NCBI RefSeq assembly: GCF_015482775.1 | Contig: NZ_CP058214.1 | Coordinates: 2,656,501 to 2,720,500 of the forward strand | DNA length: 64,000 nucleotides | Source of the DNA: Kaustia mangrovi | GTDB lineage: Bacteria; Pseudomonadota; Alphaproteobacteria; Rhizobiales; Im1 | Direction of reading: 5' to 3' | Shown: positions 1-9,935 of the stretch, one piece after another | How the letters are laid out: each line of letters begins with the position of its first letter | How positions within the stretch are numbered: the first letter of the stretch is position 1 | Position numbers and translations under genes: made by a program | The notes under the pieces: model-generated | Database searches by the model: none | What the model saw: the letters and a program-made list of their open reading frames with translations, nothing else | Told to the model about the DNA's origin: nothing

Positions 1-966
<966 letters not shown>

Positions 967-1337
967 TCCTCATTCACCTCCTTTGCGGCAGACCGGCGTT
1001 CAGGCCTTGCGGACAAGCACCTGGTTCCCTGGTTCATCCCGTCGATGCCACGGGCTGCCGATCTCCAGTCATGCGAATGCGAGTTACGCCAACTCACGTG
1101 GATTTGAAGTCTGGCGACTATATAGGTTTGGCGGAAAACGGCTGCAAGCCGCTCGTTGCACGAACGGCAATGCAAACCGTGCATGTCGGGAGGCCGCCGG
1201 AGACCGGAAAGACCGCCATCCATCCCGCCGATCGTGCCTGCGTGGCCGGGGCCGGTCCATGACGCAGGCCATTGTGCAGTCCAGCCGGAAAATGCGATAG
1301 CTCGCGGGCGGTCAGACAGGAGGGTCCGGAACGCGCC
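967..1337. other. Intergenic region between divergent dnaK and alkB
   Basis: The 371-bp gap holds the dnaK RBS, an untranslated leader of roughly 140 nt and the heat-shock-type promoter described separately. I saw no small gene, no CIRCE inverted repeat (the HrcA operator) and no clear promoter for alkB on the other strand. Confidence 0.6.
1118..1148 (-). promoter_or_regulatory. Candidate sigma-32 (RpoH) promoter of dnaK
   Basis: Read on the minus strand there is a -35 element CTTGCA (1143-1148), a 17-bp spacer and a -10 element CTATATAG (1118-1125). This resembles the alphaproteobacterial RpoH pattern (CTTG near -35, CTATAT near -10) and lies upstream of dnaK. The match is by eye. A sigma-70 promoter cannot be excluded, because the elements are compatible with both. 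Confidence 0.55.
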
Positions 1338-1949
1338 ATGGAGAGCAAGGACGGATTGAGGCTTCTTCCCGGCTATTTCGACCGGGCCGCGCAGGAGGCT
1401 CTGATGGAGGCCGTCGGCGCGGTCATGCGCGCCGCGCCGCCCTTCCGGCCCGTCATGCCGCGCTCCGGGCGTCCCTTCTCCGTCACGATGACCAATTGCG
1501 GCGATCTCGGCTGGGTGTCCGACCGGTCCGGCTATCGCTATCAGGCGCATCATCCCGAGACCGGCCGGCCCTGGCCGTCAATGCCGGAGGCGGTTCTGGC
1601 GCTCTGGGAGGAGGTTGCGGACTATCCGGCCCCGCCGGAGGCCTGTCTCGTCAATCTCTACCGCGACAGCGCACGCATGGGCCTTCACCGCGACGAGGAC
1701 GAGGAGGAATTTTCCGCCCCCGTCGTCTCGGTGTCGCTCGGCGACACCGCCGTCTTCAGGATCGGCGGACTGGAGCGCAAGGGACCGACCCGCTCCGTCC
1801 GGCTCGCCTCGGGCGACGTGCTGGTCATGGGCGGGACGTCGCGCCGTTTCTATCACGGCATAGACCGCATCCAGCCGGGAAGCTCGACGCTCGTTGCCGG
1901 CGGCGGCCGCATCAACCTGACCCTGAGGCGCGTGACCGTGCCCCGGTAA
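1338..1949 (+). CDS. alkB: AlkB-family 2-oxoglutarate/Fe(II) dioxygenase
   Basis: Probable repair enzyme that removes alkyl groups from 1-methyladenine and 3-methylcytosine in DNA or RNA by oxidative demethylation. The 203-residue protein has the expected iron ligands H117, D119 (motif HRDED) and H173 (FYHGID). The 2-oxoglutarate-binding arginine R191 and R197 (RINLTLR) lie near the end, and NLYRD is at 106-110. Length fits AlkB (about 200-220). The ATG follows an AGGAGG about 13 bases upstream, and longer in-frame extensions have no motif support. No ada or other adaptive-response gene is adjacent. An AlkB-like demethylase with another substrate is possible. Confidence 0.88.
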   Translation: MESKDGLRLLPGYFDRAAQEALMEAVGAVMRAAPPFRPVMPRSGRPFSVTMTNCGDLGWVSDRSGYRYQAHHPETGRPWPSMPEAVLALWEEVADYPAPPEACLVNLYRDSARMGLHRDEDEEEFSAPVVSVSLGDTAVFRIGGLERKGPTRSVRLASGDVLVMGGTSRRFYHGIDRIQPGSSTLVAGGGRINLTLRRVTVPR

Positions 1950-1963
1950 GGCCGGGCGCGGAA

Positions 1964-1993
1964 ATCCCGGGCCGTCCTGCAGGGGCCCGGGAT
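1964..1993. terminator. Hairpin between convergent alkB and the YegP-like gene
   Basis: ATCCCGGGCC (1964-1973) pairs perfectly with GGCCCGGGAT (1984-1993) around a 10-nt loop. It lies just after alkB and just after the opposing gene, so it could end both transcripts. There is no U-run, so termination is inferred only. Confidence 0.45.
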
Positions 1994-2012
1994 AAGCCGA
2001 AGCTGCGGGCTG

Positions 2013-2318
2013 TCAGCCCATCCAGCCGTTCAGCCTGGCATTGTGCTCGCAGTCGCGCCGGGCCTTGTAGCCTTCCGACGCGCGGCCCACCTGCCGGCCG
2101 TTGGTCGCGAAGGCGCGCCAGCGCCACTCGCCCCGCTTGTCCTCGTAGAATTCCCACTTGTCCTTGGAACCGTCGCGATTGGCGTTCGCCTCCGCATCGG
2201 CGCGTGCCTTGTAGCCTTCCGACGATGCGCCGACGATCTGTCCGTTCGACGCGTAGCGCCGCCAGCGCCATTCGCCCTTGTTGTCCTGGTAAAGCTCGAG
2301 CTTGCCGTCTGCCGCCAT
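2013..2318 (-). CDS. YegP-family protein (two DUF1508 repeats)
   Basis: Small protein of unknown function, 101 residues, built from two tandem copies of a ~45-residue unit. Each copy contains (L/F)Y-(Q/E)D-(N/K)-(K/R)-GEWRWR-(R/A)-(Y/F)A-(S/T)NG-(Q/R)-(I/Q)VG and ends in SEGYKAR. Copy 1 covers about residues 6-48 and copy 2 about 54-96. This is the architecture of E. coli YegP-like proteins. The start at 2318 follows a clear AAGGAGG. The frame stays open upstream to 2480, but that extension has no family features. A soluble cytoplasmic protein is expected. It is monocistronic, converging with alkB. Confidence 0.85.
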   Translation of the reverse strand: MAADGKLELYQDNKGEWRWRRYASNGQIVGASSEGYKARADAEANANRDGSKDKWEFYEDKRGEWRWRAFATNGRQVGRASEGYKARRDCEHNARLNGWMG

Positions 2319-2527
2319 GAGCTCGTCCTCCTTCAGAAGTCCTTGGGACCGGGTGCGCGAATCACTGTAACGCACCGGGAAAGCATAGCAACCGGTCGGC
2401 TGCAGACGAAAAAAAACCGTGTCCTGACTATCGGCGAGGGGCGCGCCGGCGTCCCGGTCCGGGGCAAGTGCGGTAGGCATGCAATAAGCGCTTGTGCCCG
2501 CGCGCCCGTCGGGCTTTTCATGGCGGC

Positions 2528-4327
2528 ATGACCACTGAGGGTACAGTTCTGCTTGTCGACAGCCTGTCGGGCGGCGACCGCTGCATGCTGTTCGCGGCCC
2601 CGCGAGAGATCGTGCGCGCCCATACGCCGGACGACGCCCGCCGGGCCCTTGCGCGCCTCGACGAGGCGGCGGGCGAGGGGTTGTGGGCGGCGGGCTATCT
2701 GGCTTACGAGCTGGGTCTCCTGTTCGAGGAACGCCTGGCGCCCCTGTGCCCGCAAAGGACGGCCCTGCCCCTCCTCTGGTTCGGCCTCTACGACGCGCCG
2801 GAGCGCATGGGCATCGGCCAAGCCCGGGCGCTGGTCGGGGAGTGGGCGGCCGGGCGGCCGGGCCGCGCGGCCGGGCTCTCCGACACCATGGACCGGGCGG
2901 CCTACGCCAAGGCCTTCTCGACGGTGAAGGACTATATCGCCGCGGGCGACTGCTATCAGGTCAACCTCACCTTCAAGGCGCGCTTTTCGCTCCAGGGCGA
3001 TCCGGCAGGGCTCTATCGCGACCTTCTCCTCAAGCAGCCGGTCGCCTATGGCGCGTTCGTCGATGCGGGCGACCATCACGTCCTCTCCTGCTCGCCGGAG
3101 CTCTTCGTCCGCAGGCGGGGGGCGGAGCTGGAGACGCGCCCGATGAAGGGCACGCTCGGGCGCGGGCGGACCGTGGCGGAGGACGAGGCGGGACGCGCGG
3201 CGCTGGCGCGCGACGAGAAGACGCTTGCGGAAAACCTCATGATCGTCGACCTCCTGCGCAACGATATGGGGCGGATCGCCGAGATCGGATCGGTGGAGGT
3301 GACGGATCTCTTCTCCATCGAGACCTATCGCAGCCTTCACCAGATGACGTCCGGCATCCGCGCGAGGCTGAAGCCGGGACTGTCCGCCGTCGGCGCCCTG
3401 GCGCACCTGTTCCCCTGCGGGTCGATCACGGGCGCGCCGAAGATCCGCGCCATGGAGATCGTCCACGAGGTCGAGGCGGAGCCGCGCGGGCTCTATACCG
3501 GCGCCATGGGCTATATCGCGCCGGACGGCGATGTCTGCTTCAACGTCGCGATCCGCACCGCGGTGATCGACGGGATGGGCCGCGGCGAGATCGGCATTGG
3601 CGGGGGCATCGTCGCCGATTCCGAGCTCGAGGCCGAATATGACGAGGCGCGCCTGAAGATGCGGTTCTTCACCGATCCGCCGCAACCGGTCTGCCTGATC
3701 GAGACGCTGCTCTGGGAGCGCGGGCGGGGTTTCGCGCTGCTTGACCGGCATATGGCGCGGCTCGATGAGTCGGCGGCCTATTTCCAGATCCCGCTTTCCC
3801 CCGGCGCGGCGGAAACGGCGCTCGAGACCGCCGCCAAGGAATTCGGTGCCGAGCGCATGCGCGTGCGCCTGCTGCTCCACGAGGCGGACGGCCTGTCTGT
3901 CACGGCGACGCCGCTGCCCGACACCGGCGTGGCGGAGCCCGTGCGGTTCCTGGTCGCGGCCGAACACACCCGGTCGGGCGATGTGTTCCTCTATCACAAG
4001 ACCACGCGCCGCGAGCTTTACGACACAGCGCGCATGGACGCGGCGCGCCGGCATGGCGTGGACGAGGTGGTGTTCGTGAACGAGCGCGGCGAGCTGACGG
4101 AAGGCTCCTTCACCACGCTCTTCCTGGAGCGCGACGGTCTGCTCGTCACCCCGCCAGTGGGCGCGGGCCTCCTGCCCGGCACGCTGCGCGCGGAGCTCCT
4201 GGCCTCAGGCCGCGCCCGTGAGGAGACGCTGCGCCCGGGCGACCTCGCGACCGCGGACGCCGTCTATCTCGGCAATTCGGTGCGCGGCCTCCTGCCGGCC
4301 GTCCGGGTGATGCCGGACGGCCAGTGA
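2528..4327 (+). CDS. pabB: Fused aminodeoxychorismate synthase component I / 4-amino-4-deoxychorismate lyase (PabB-PabC)
   Basis: Makes 4-aminobenzoate for folate. The PabB part aminates chorismate to aminodeoxychorismate, and the PabC part removes pyruvate. In this 599-residue protein the chorismate-binding domain fills about residues 1-385, with AGDCYQVNLT, GSITGAPKIRAMEIV, FNVAIRT and the GGGIVADS-ELEAEYDE block. The C-terminal ~200 residues are a class IV PLP aminotransferase fold, from LIETLLWERG, with the probable Schiff-base lysine in YHKTTRREL and ELTEGSFTTLF. The glutamine amidotransferase subunit (PabA) is not in the window. No strong RBS is visible before the ATG. PabB versus anthranilate synthase is settled by the PabC fusion. 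Confidence 0.93.
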   Translation: MTTEGTVLLVDSLSGGDRCMLFAAPREIVRAHTPDDARRALARLDEAAGEGLWAAGYLAYELGLLFEERLAPLCPQRTALPLLWFGLYDAPERMGIGQARALVGEWAAGRPGRAAGLSDTMDRAAYAKAFSTVKDYIAAGDCYQVNLTFKARFSLQGDPAGLYRDLLLKQPVAYGAFVDAGDHHVLSCSPELFVRRRGAELETRPMKGTLGRGRTVAEDEAGRAALARDEKTLAENLMIVDLLRNDMGRIAEIGSVEVTDLFSIETYRSLHQMTSGIRARLKPGLSAVGALAHLFPCGSITGAPKIRAMEIVHEVEAEPRGLYTGAMGYIAPDGDVCFNVAIRTAVIDGMGRGEIGIGGGIVADSELEAEYDEARLKMRFFTDPPQPVCLIETLLWERGRGFALLDRHMARLDESAAYFQIPLSPGAAETALETAAKEFGAERMRVRLLLHEADGLSVTATPLPDTGVAEPVRFLVAAEHTRSGDVFLYHKTTRRELYDTARMDAARRHGVDEVVFVNERGELTEGSFTTLFLERDGLLVTPPVGAGLLPGTLRAELLASGRAREETLRPGDLATADAVYLGNSVRGLLPAVRVMPDGQ

Positions 4328-4396
4328 CCGGGAGCGGCGGCATTCGTGATCTTGAAAAAACGGGTCCGGCCGAGCCCCCCAATCCGGTTCTCCTTC

Positions 4397-4480
4397 CGTC
4401 ATTCCCGCGAAAGCGGGAATCCACGGGGCGCTTGCCGAATGGGCCCTGCTTATAGATGCCCGCCTCCGCGGGCATGACGA
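4397..4480. repeat. Pair of REP-like short palindromes (BIME-like)
   Basis: Two hairpins lie between convergent pabB and grpE: ATTCCCGC-GAAA-GCGGGAAT (4401-4420) and ATGCCCGC-CTCC-GCGGGCAT (4456-4475). They face opposite ways, bounded by CGTCAT on the left and ATGACG on the right. The same design recurs at 9817-9897. Such sequences are common extragenic repeats in proteobacterial genomes. They may also act as a two-way terminator here. Confidence 0.7.
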
Positions 4481-4552
4481 TGGCCAAAGTCGCTGGCCGG
4501 GTTGTGGGCCTTGGCCGGTGCAGTCCTCGCAAGGATCTCTGGGGCCTGACGC

Positions 4553-5233
4553 CTATTCGGCCTTGTCCTGGGACGTTTCCGGCGCCTTGGCGGGGGCGGG
4601 CTTGGGGCCGCCCTTGGAGACGCCGACCATGGCCGGGCGCAGCACCCGCTCGCCGATCCGGTAGCCGGTCTGCATGACCTGCACCACCGTGCTGCTCGGC
4701 ACGTCCGGGTTCTCCACCTCGAACATGGCCTGATGGAAATTGGGGTCGAAGCGCTCGCCTTCCGGGTCGAAGCGCTGGATGCCATGGCGTTCGAACACAT
4801 TGTTCATCTCGCGCTCGGTCATCTCCACGCCCGACAGCAGGGTCTTGAGGGTCTCGTCGGCGCTCTCGCGCATCTCGTCGGGGACCGCGGCGATGGCGCG
4901 CCCGAGATTGTCGGCGACCGTCAGCATGTCGCGCGCGAAGGCGGTCGCGGCATAGAGGCGGGCCTCCGCGGCCTCGCGCTCGGCGCGCTTGCGGAGGTTT
5001 TCCGTCTCCGCCACGGCGCGCAGCAGGCGTTCCTTCAGCGCGGCGTTCTCCTCCTCCAGGGCCGTGATCTCGGCGGCGCGGTCGTCGCCGGCGGGCGCCT
5101 CGGGAGCATTGTCGTTGTCCGGCGCCTGGTCCCGGTCCGTCGCGGCATCGGCGGCCGCGGCGTCGCGCTCGCGCGCCTCCGCGACCTCCCGCTCCTGCGC
5201 CGTCGCACCGTTCGTCTTCTTGCCGTCGGTCAT
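4553..5233 (-). CDS. grpE: Nucleotide exchange factor GrpE
   Basis: Releases ADP from DnaK and so drives the chaperone cycle. The 226-residue protein has a low-complexity, charged, Ala-rich N-terminus (about residues 1-60), then the long coiled-coil ([20 protein letters not shown]) and the C-terminal beta domain with FDPNFHQAM and the [21 protein letters not shown] signature. The start at 5233 follows GAGGAG. The frame runs upstream to 5281 but without an RBS. It lies 94 bp downstream of hrcA on the same strand, so the two probably form one operon. Confidence 0.97.
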   Translation of the reverse strand: MTDGKKTNGATAQEREVAEARERDAAAADAATDRDQAPDNDNAPEAPAGDDRAAEITALEEENAALKERLLRAVAETENLRKRAEREAAEARLYAATAFARDMLTVADNLGRAIAAVPDEMRESADETLKTLLSGVEMTEREMNNVFERHGIQRFDPEGERFDPNFHQAMFEVENPDVPSSTVVQVMQTGYRIGERVLRPAMVGVSKGGPKPAPAKAPETSQDKAE

Positions 5234-5327
5234 TCCAACTCCTCTTGAACGCGAACTCTTCGGGAAAGCCGGCCCGAGCAAGGGCCTCCTCTGTCTGGCC
5301 CCGATATCGACCGTGAGGCGGAAAAAA

Positions 5328-6407
5328 TCAAGACAGGAGCCGGCTCAGGAGCCTCGCCGTGTAATCGACCATGGGCACGATGCGCGCATAGTTGATCCGT
5401 GTCGGCCCGATAACGCCGAGCGCGCCCACAATATGCTGCTCCGCATTGTGATAGGGCGCCACGATGAGCGAAGAGCCCGACAGCGAGAAGAGCTTGTTCT
5501 CCGAACCGATGAAGATCTTCACGCCTTGCCCCTCCTCGGCGAGCCCCAGAAGGCGGATCATGTCCTTCTTCGTCTCCAGGTCGTCGAGCAGCATCCGGAT
5601 GCGCTCCAGATCGTCCAGCGCATCCACATTCTCGATGAGATGGCCGCGCCCGCGCACGATGAGCGTCTTCTCCTCCGGCTCCGCGCCCGCCCAGGAGGCG
5701 ATCCCCTGCTCCACCACAGTGGCGGTGAGCTCGTCGAGCTCGCGCTTGAGCGTCTCGATCTCCTGGCCGACCGCGTTCTGGATCTCGTCGAGCGTCTTGT
5801 GCTGGAAGCGGACATTGAGGAAGTTCGCCGCCGCCGTCAGAGCCGCAGGCGGCAGGCCCGGCGGTACGGTCATCACACGGTTCTCCACCGTGCCGTCCTC
5901 GCTGACGAGGATGACGAGCGCCCGGCCGGGCTCCAGCGCCACGAACTCGATATGCTTGATGCGCATATTGATCTTCGGCGCGACGACGACGCCGGCGCAA
6001 TGGCTGAGGCCCGACAGCATCTGGGTGGCTTCGGTGAGCACGTCCTCCAGCGACCGGCGGTTGCTGCCGGCCACCCGCGTCTCGATGGCCGAACGGTCGC
6101 CCTCCGACAGATCGCCGATCTCCAGGAGGCCGTCGACGAAGAAGCGCAGGCCGAGCTCGGTCGGCAGCCGCCCGGCGCTGGTATGGGGCGAGAAGATGAG
6201 GCCGGTGGACTCCAGATCGGCCATGACATTGCGGATCGAGGCCGGCGACAGGGTCATCGGCAGGGACTTCGAGATCGTGCGCGAGCCCACCGGCGCGCCG
6301 GTCTCCAGATAGCTTTCGACGAGCTGGCGAAAGATCTCGCGCGAGCGCTGATCGAGATCGGCCAAGCCGCTCAACCGGTCGTTCATCGCGGAACCCAGTC
6401 TATCCAT
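5328..6407 (-). CDS. hrcA: Heat-inducible transcription repressor HrcA
   Basis: Repressor of class I heat-shock genes that binds the CIRCE operator and needs GroEL to fold. The 359-residue protein has the winged-helix N-terminus (residues ~7-75: [20 protein letters not shown], then [13 protein letters not shown] and [12 protein letters not shown]) followed by the GAF-like core. The start chosen is ATG 6407. The open frame extends to 6485, but that codon lies inside the -35 box of a good promoter, so the longer start is unlikely. ATG 6386 is a second option. No CIRCE sequence was seen in the window, so its targets (usually groESL) lie elsewhere. Confidence 0.95.
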   Translation of the reverse strand: MDRLGSAMNDRLSGLADLDQRSREIFRQLVESYLETGAPVGSRTISKSLPMTLSPASIRNVMADLESTGLIFSPHTSAGRLPTELGLRFFVDGLLEIGDLSEGDRSAIETRVAGSNRRSLEDVLTEATQMLSGLSHCAGVVVAPKINMRIKHIEFVALEPGRALVILVSEDGTVENRVMTVPPGLPPAALTAAANFLNVRFQHKTLDEIQNAVGQEIETLKRELDELTATVVEQGIASWAGAEPEEKTLIVRGRGHLIENVDALDDLERIRMLLDDLETKKDMIRLLGLAEEGQGVKIFIGSENKLFSLSGSSLIVAPYHNAEQHIVGALGVIGPTRINYARIVPMVDYTARLLSRLLS

Positions 6408-6456
6408 GGAAGTCTCAAAAACCGCATTGCCGCACGCTTCACGAGCCTGCCGGTCG

Positions 6457-6485
6457 AATGTAGGAACCGCCCGGTCACCCGTCAA
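6457..6485 (-). promoter_or_regulatory. Candidate sigma-70 promoter of hrcA-grpE
   Basis: On the minus strand TTGACG (6480-6485) and TACATT (6457-6462) are separated by exactly 17 bp. This puts the transcript start about 40 nt before the hrcA ATG at 6407. The elements match housekeeping consensus rather than the RpoH pattern seen before dnaK. Confidence 0.6.
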
Positions 6486-6543
6486 TCGCCCGCCGGTGCC
6501 TTGCGGGGGTCCGTTCCATTGGATAGTGTCCTATCCGCTCAGG

Positions 6544-6622
6544 CGGCACCGGCCCGCTCTCCCGCCCGCCCACCCATGAGATCGTCTGTCGGTGGGCCGG
6601 ACGGGAGAGCGGGCCGGTGCCG
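6544..6622. repeat. 79-bp intergenic palindrome, copy 1 of 5
   Basis: Perfect 21-bp terminal arms (6544-6564 and 6602-6622, beginning CGGCACCGGCCCGC) flank a ~37-bp middle containing CCCATGAGATCGTC on the plus strand. It lies between the divergent hrcA and rph genes. It belongs to the same family as 13782-13860, 19112-19184, 29278-29353 and 60682-60760. Confidence 0.85.
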
Positions 6623-6709
6623 TTTCAATCGGACAGGACAACGCTCCCGATAGCGGACCCGTTTGCCTCGACGACGCCTCACAACGCCCGACGAAGGACG
6701 AAAGTGCCC

Positions 6710-7423
6710 ATGCGCCCCTCCAAACGCGATGCCCAGGATATCCGGCCGGTCAGCCTCGAGCGCGGGGTGTCCAAATATGCCGAGGGCTCCTGCCTGATCC
6801 GCTGCGGCGATACCCATGTGCTGTGCACCGCCTCGATTGCGGAGCGCGTGCCGCCCTGGATGCGCGGCCTGGGGCGTGGCTGGGTGACGGCGGAATACGG
6901 CATGCTGCCGCGCGCCACCAGCGATCGCACGCGCCGGGAGGCGACCGCCGGACGCCAGTCGGGCCGCACGCTGGAGATCCAGCGCCTGATCGGCAGGTCC
7001 TTGCGCGCGGCGATCGATCTCGACAAGCTGGGGGAGGTGCAGATCACCGTCGATTGCGACGTGCTGCAGGCCGATGGCGGCACCCGGACGGCCTCGATCA
7101 CGGGCGCCTGGGTGGCGCTTCACGACTGCGTGCAGTGGATGAAGGCGCGCAATATGGTCACCCAGGACCCGATAAAGGACCACGTGGCGGCGATCTCCTG
7201 CGGTCTCTATCGCGACATGGCGGTGTGCGATCTGGATTACGCGGAGGATTCCGAGGCGCAGGCGGATGCGAATTTCGTCATGACCGGCAAGGGCGAGCTG
7301 ATCGAGGTGCAGGGCACGGCCGAAGGCGCGCCGTTCTCCGAGGCCGCCTTCATCGAGCTCCTGAGCCTTGCGCGAGGCGGGATCTCCCGTCTCGTCGACC
7401 TGCAGAAGACGGCCGTCGGGTGA
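6710..7423 (+). CDS. rph: Ribonuclease PH
   Basis: Phosphorolytic 3'-5' exoribonuclease that trims tRNA 3' ends. The 237-residue length is typical. Visible blocks are [14 protein letters not shown] at the start, [45 protein letters not shown] and [19 protein letters not shown]. The last carries the catalytic acidic region of the RNase PH fold. The ATG is preceded by GAAGGACG. It is the first gene of a tight run with the VOC gene (4 bp away), rdgB and hemW. Confidence 0.97.
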   Translation: MRPSKRDAQDIRPVSLERGVSKYAEGSCLIRCGDTHVLCTASIAERVPPWMRGLGRGWVTAEYGMLPRATSDRTRREATAGRQSGRTLEIQRLIGRSLRAAIDLDKLGEVQITVDCDVLQADGGTRTASITGAWVALHDCVQWMKARNMVTQDPIKDHVAAISCGLYRDMAVCDLDYAEDSEAQADANFVMTGKGELIEVQGTAEGAPFSEAAFIELLSLARGGISRLVDLQKTAVG

Positions 7424-7427
7424 CGCC

Positions 7428-7838
7428 ATGACGCCGCGCGGCATTCTCGAAACGGTGCTCTATGCGGAGGATCTCGATGCCGCGGAGGCCTTCTATGGCG
7501 GCGTGCTCGGCCTTCAGCGTGTCTCGCGCAACGGCGACCGGCATGTCTTCTTCCGGTGCGGCGACCAGATGCTCCTGATCTTCGACCCGCGGGCCTCCGC
7601 CGCGCCGCTGCCGGAGGGCTCGCTGCCCGTGCCGCGCCACGGTGCGGACGGTCCCGGCCATGCCTGCTTCCGGGCGAGCGCGGAGGAGATCGCCGACTGG
7701 CGCGCCCATCTCGAGACACAAGGCGTGACCATCGAATCCGATTTCGAATGGCCCCAGGGCGGCCGCTCGATCTATTTCCGCGATCCGGCGGGCAACAGTC
7801 TCGAATTCGCCGAACCGCGCATGTGGGGACTTCAATGA
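7428..7838 (+). CDS. VOC (glyoxalase/bleomycin-resistance) superfamily protein
   Basis: Single-domain vicinal-oxygen-chelate protein of 136 residues with the two-module pattern of the fold. The first module is [24 protein letters not shown]. The second runs from [22 protein letters not shown] to [19 protein letters not shown]. Probable metal ligands include H93 (GHACF) and E129 (LEFAE). The substrate cannot be told: such proteins include lyoxalases, dioxygenases and antibiotic-binding proteins. It starts 4 bp after rph, and its stop overlaps the rdgB start (ATGA), so it is translationally coupled to housekeeping genes and a resistance role is unlikely. Confidence 0.88.
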   Translation: MTPRGILETVLYAEDLDAAEAFYGGVLGLQRVSRNGDRHVFFRCGDQMLLIFDPRASAAPLPEGSLPVPRHGADGPGHACFRASAEEIADWRAHLETQGVTIESDFEWPQGGRSIYFRDPAGNSLEFAEPRMWGLQ

Positions 7839-8497
7839 CCCATCGCAGCTTCGAGGGCGACCGTCTGGTCGTGGCAAGCCACAATCCGGGCAAGGTCCGC
7901 GAGATCGCCGATCTGATCGGTCCGCTCGGCATTGACACGGTGTCGGCCGGCGAACTCGGCCTGCCGGAACCGGAGGAGACGGGCAAGACCTTCGTCGACA
8001 ATGCGCTGATCAAGGCCCATGCGGCGGCCGGGGCTTCCGGCCTTCCCGCGCTTGCCGACGATTCCGGGCTTGCGGTCGAGGCGCTGGGCGGCGATCCGGG
8101 CATCTATTCGGCGCGCTGGGCAGGCCCCGGCAAGGACTTCGCGCTCGCCATGCGCAAGGTGGAGGACGGGCTGCACAAGGCGGGCGCGGCGACACCCGAG
8201 GCGCGGCGGGGCGCTTTTGTCTGCGCGCTGGCGCTCGCCTGGCCGGACGGTCATGCGGAGGTCTTCGAGGGCACCGTCGAGGGCACCCTCGTCTGGCCGC
8301 CGCGCGGCGGCCAGGGCTTCGGCTACGATCCCATGTTCCTCGCCGACGGCGAGGCGGAGACCTTCGGCGAGATGGAGCCTGCCGCCAAGCACGCCATCTC
8401 CCACCGCGCCCGCGCCTTTGCCGCGCTCATGCGCCATGTCTTCCGGGCGGACAGCGATGACCGAGACCATGACACAGCGGTATCCCGCGCCGGCTGA
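7835..8497 (+). CDS. rdgB: Non-canonical purine NTP pyrophosphatase (RdgB/HAM1)
   Basis: Hydrolyses dITP, ITP and XTP to monophosphates, keeping deaminated purines out of DNA and RNA. The 220-residue protein begins with the nucleotide-binding motif [13 protein letters not shown] and has [15 protein letters not shown] with the catalytic acidic pair. Later blocks are [18 protein letters not shown] and the C-terminal [10 protein letters not shown]. Start and stop both overlap neighbours: the ATG overlaps the VOC stop, and hemW begins 41 nt before the rdgB stop. This is typical of the alphaproteobacterial rph-rdgB-hemW operon. Confidence 0.96.
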   Translation: MTHRSFEGDRLVVASHNPGKVREIADLIGPLGIDTVSAGELGLPEPEETGKTFVDNALIKAHAAAGASGLPALADDSGLAVEALGGDPGIYSARWAGPGKDFALAMRKVEDGLHKAGAATPEARRGAFVCALALAWPDGHAEVFEGTVEGTLVWPPRGGQGFGYDPMFLADGEAETFGEMEPAAKHAISHRARAFAALMRHVFRADSDDRDHDTAVSRAG

Positions 8498-9680
8498 GGG
8501 CCGGGCCCCGGGCTTCGGCATCTACGTCCACTGGCCGTTCTGCCGGGCGAAATGCCCCTATTGCGACTTCAACTCCCATGTGCGCGCCGATGTCGATCCC
8601 ATGGCCTATGGGCGCGCACTCGTGCGCGAGATCGAGACGCTTGGCGAGAGGCTCCCCGGCCGGCGCGTCACGAGTGTCTTCTTCGGCGGGGGCACGCCCT
8701 CGCTCATGCCGCCGGCGACCGTGGCCATGGTGCTCGACCGGATCGCGGAGCTCTGGCCCGTCGAGGCGGATGCGGAGATCACGCTGGAGGCCAATCCGAC
8801 GAGCGCGGAGGCGGCGAATTTCCGCGGCTACCGTGCCGCGGGCGTGAACCGGGCCTCGGTCGGCCTCCAGGCGCTTCACGACGATGCGTTGAGAGCGCTC
8901 GGGCGCGAGCACAGCGCGGCGGAGGGGCTCGCCGCCTTCCGCATGGCCGCCGGCATCTTTCCGCGCGTCTCGCTCGACCTGATCTATGCCCGCCCGCACC
9001 AGACACGGGCCGACTGGGCGGGAGAGCTCGACCGCGCGCTCTGCGAGGCGGGCGATCATCTCTCGCTCTATCAGCTCACCATCGAGCCGGGTACGCCCTT
9101 TGCCGCGCGCCACAGGCGGGGCACGCTCGTCGTGCCGGAGGACGACGAGGCGCTCGCGCTGTTCGAGATCACCCGCGAGCGCACCGCGGCCGCCGGCTTC
9201 CCGGCCTACGAGATCTCCAACCACGCCCGGCCCGGCGGGGAATCGCGCCACAATCTCCTCTACTGGCGCTATGGGGAGTATCTCGGCGTCGGCCCGGGTG
9301 CCCATGGGCGGCTGGAAGAGGGCGGCCGGCGGATCGCCACCACCATGGCGCGCACGCCCGATGCCTGGCTGAGGGCGGTCCGCGCGCACGGCCACGGCCT
9401 TGTGGAGGAAACCGAGCTCGACACGCGGGAACAGGCCGAGGAATGCCTCCTCATGGGGATGAGGCTCGAGGAAGGGTTGCCGCTTGCGCGTCTTCAGGCC
9501 GTGAGCGGGCTCGTGCCGGCGCGCGCCATGCTCGACGCGCTCTCAACGGAGGGCCTGCTGACGGTCGACGACGCCCGGGGCCGCATTGCGGCGACGCCCG
9601 AGGGCCGGCTGGTTCTCAACGCGCTGATCGCGGAACTCGCCGCCGCGCTCGAACCTGCGGGACATCCCGTGCACCCGTAA
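8457..9680 (+). CDS. hemW: HemW, radical SAM heme chaperone (coproporphyrinogen III oxidase-like)
   Basis: Iron-sulfur radical SAM protein, 407 residues, related to oxygen-independent coproporphyrinogen oxidase HemN. The family is now thought to deliver heme. The cluster motif is CRAKCPYC near residue 30, so the fourth cysteine that separates true HemN from HemW is absent. Other blocks are [55 protein letters not shown] and the HemN C-terminal region. The start at 8457 overlaps rdgB by 41 nt. A second ATG 12 bases downstream is possible. Confidence 0.94.
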   Translation: MTETMTQRYPAPAEGRAPGFGIYVHWPFCRAKCPYCDFNSHVRADVDPMAYGRALVREIETLGERLPGRRVTSVFFGGGTPSLMPPATVAMVLDRIAELWPVEADAEITLEANPTSAEAANFRGYRAAGVNRASVGLQALHDDALRALGREHSAAEGLAAFRMAAGIFPRVSLDLIYARPHQTRADWAGELDRALCEAGDHLSLYQLTIEPGTPFAARHRRGTLVVPEDDEALALFEITRERTAAAGFPAYEISNHARPGGESRHNLLYWRYGEYLGVGPGAHGRLEEGGRRIATTMARTPDAWLRAVRAHGHGLVEETELDTREQAEECLLMGMRLEEGLPLARLQAVSGLVPARAMLDALSTEGLLTVDDARGRIAATPEGRLVLNALIAELAAALEPAGHPVHP

Positions 9681-9816
9681 GGGTCGAGCGGCGCGGGTGT
9701 CTGAACGCGCCGCTCTCGGCCGGAACCACTCAAAGCCATAAGCGGGTCCCCCGGGTTTCACGCCTTCGTGGGAGCCAGCGGAAGGCGGGTCAAGCCATCC
9801 TGTTTCCGGTCCGCTC

Positions 9817-9897
9817 ATGCCCGCGACGGCGGGCATCCATGCCGACCTCGCCACGCGCGGCAAGCGTCCAATGGATTGCCGGGACAAGCCCGGCAAT
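9817..9897. repeat. Second pair of REP-like palindromes
   Basis: ATGCCCGC-GACG-GCGGGCAT (9817-9836) and ATTGCCGGG-ACAAG-CCCGGCAAT (9875-9897) lie between the convergent hemW and lipoprotein genes. The design matches 4397-4480: two hairpins, with the right one followed by GACGA. The second hairpin belongs to a GCCGGG-type repeat widespread in proteobacteria. Confidence 0.7.
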
Positions 9898-9935
9898 GAC
9901 GAGCAAGGAATGAGTCCGCCTGAGTGCGGGTTGAT

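Noticed and set aside
967-1337. CIRCE operator at dnaK
   Set aside because: No TTAGCACTC-N9-GAGTGCTAA-like repeat in the dnaK upstream region or before hrcA.
2333-4054. A 573-codon minus-strand frame opposite pabB
   Set aside because: Shadow of the PabB-PabC gene.
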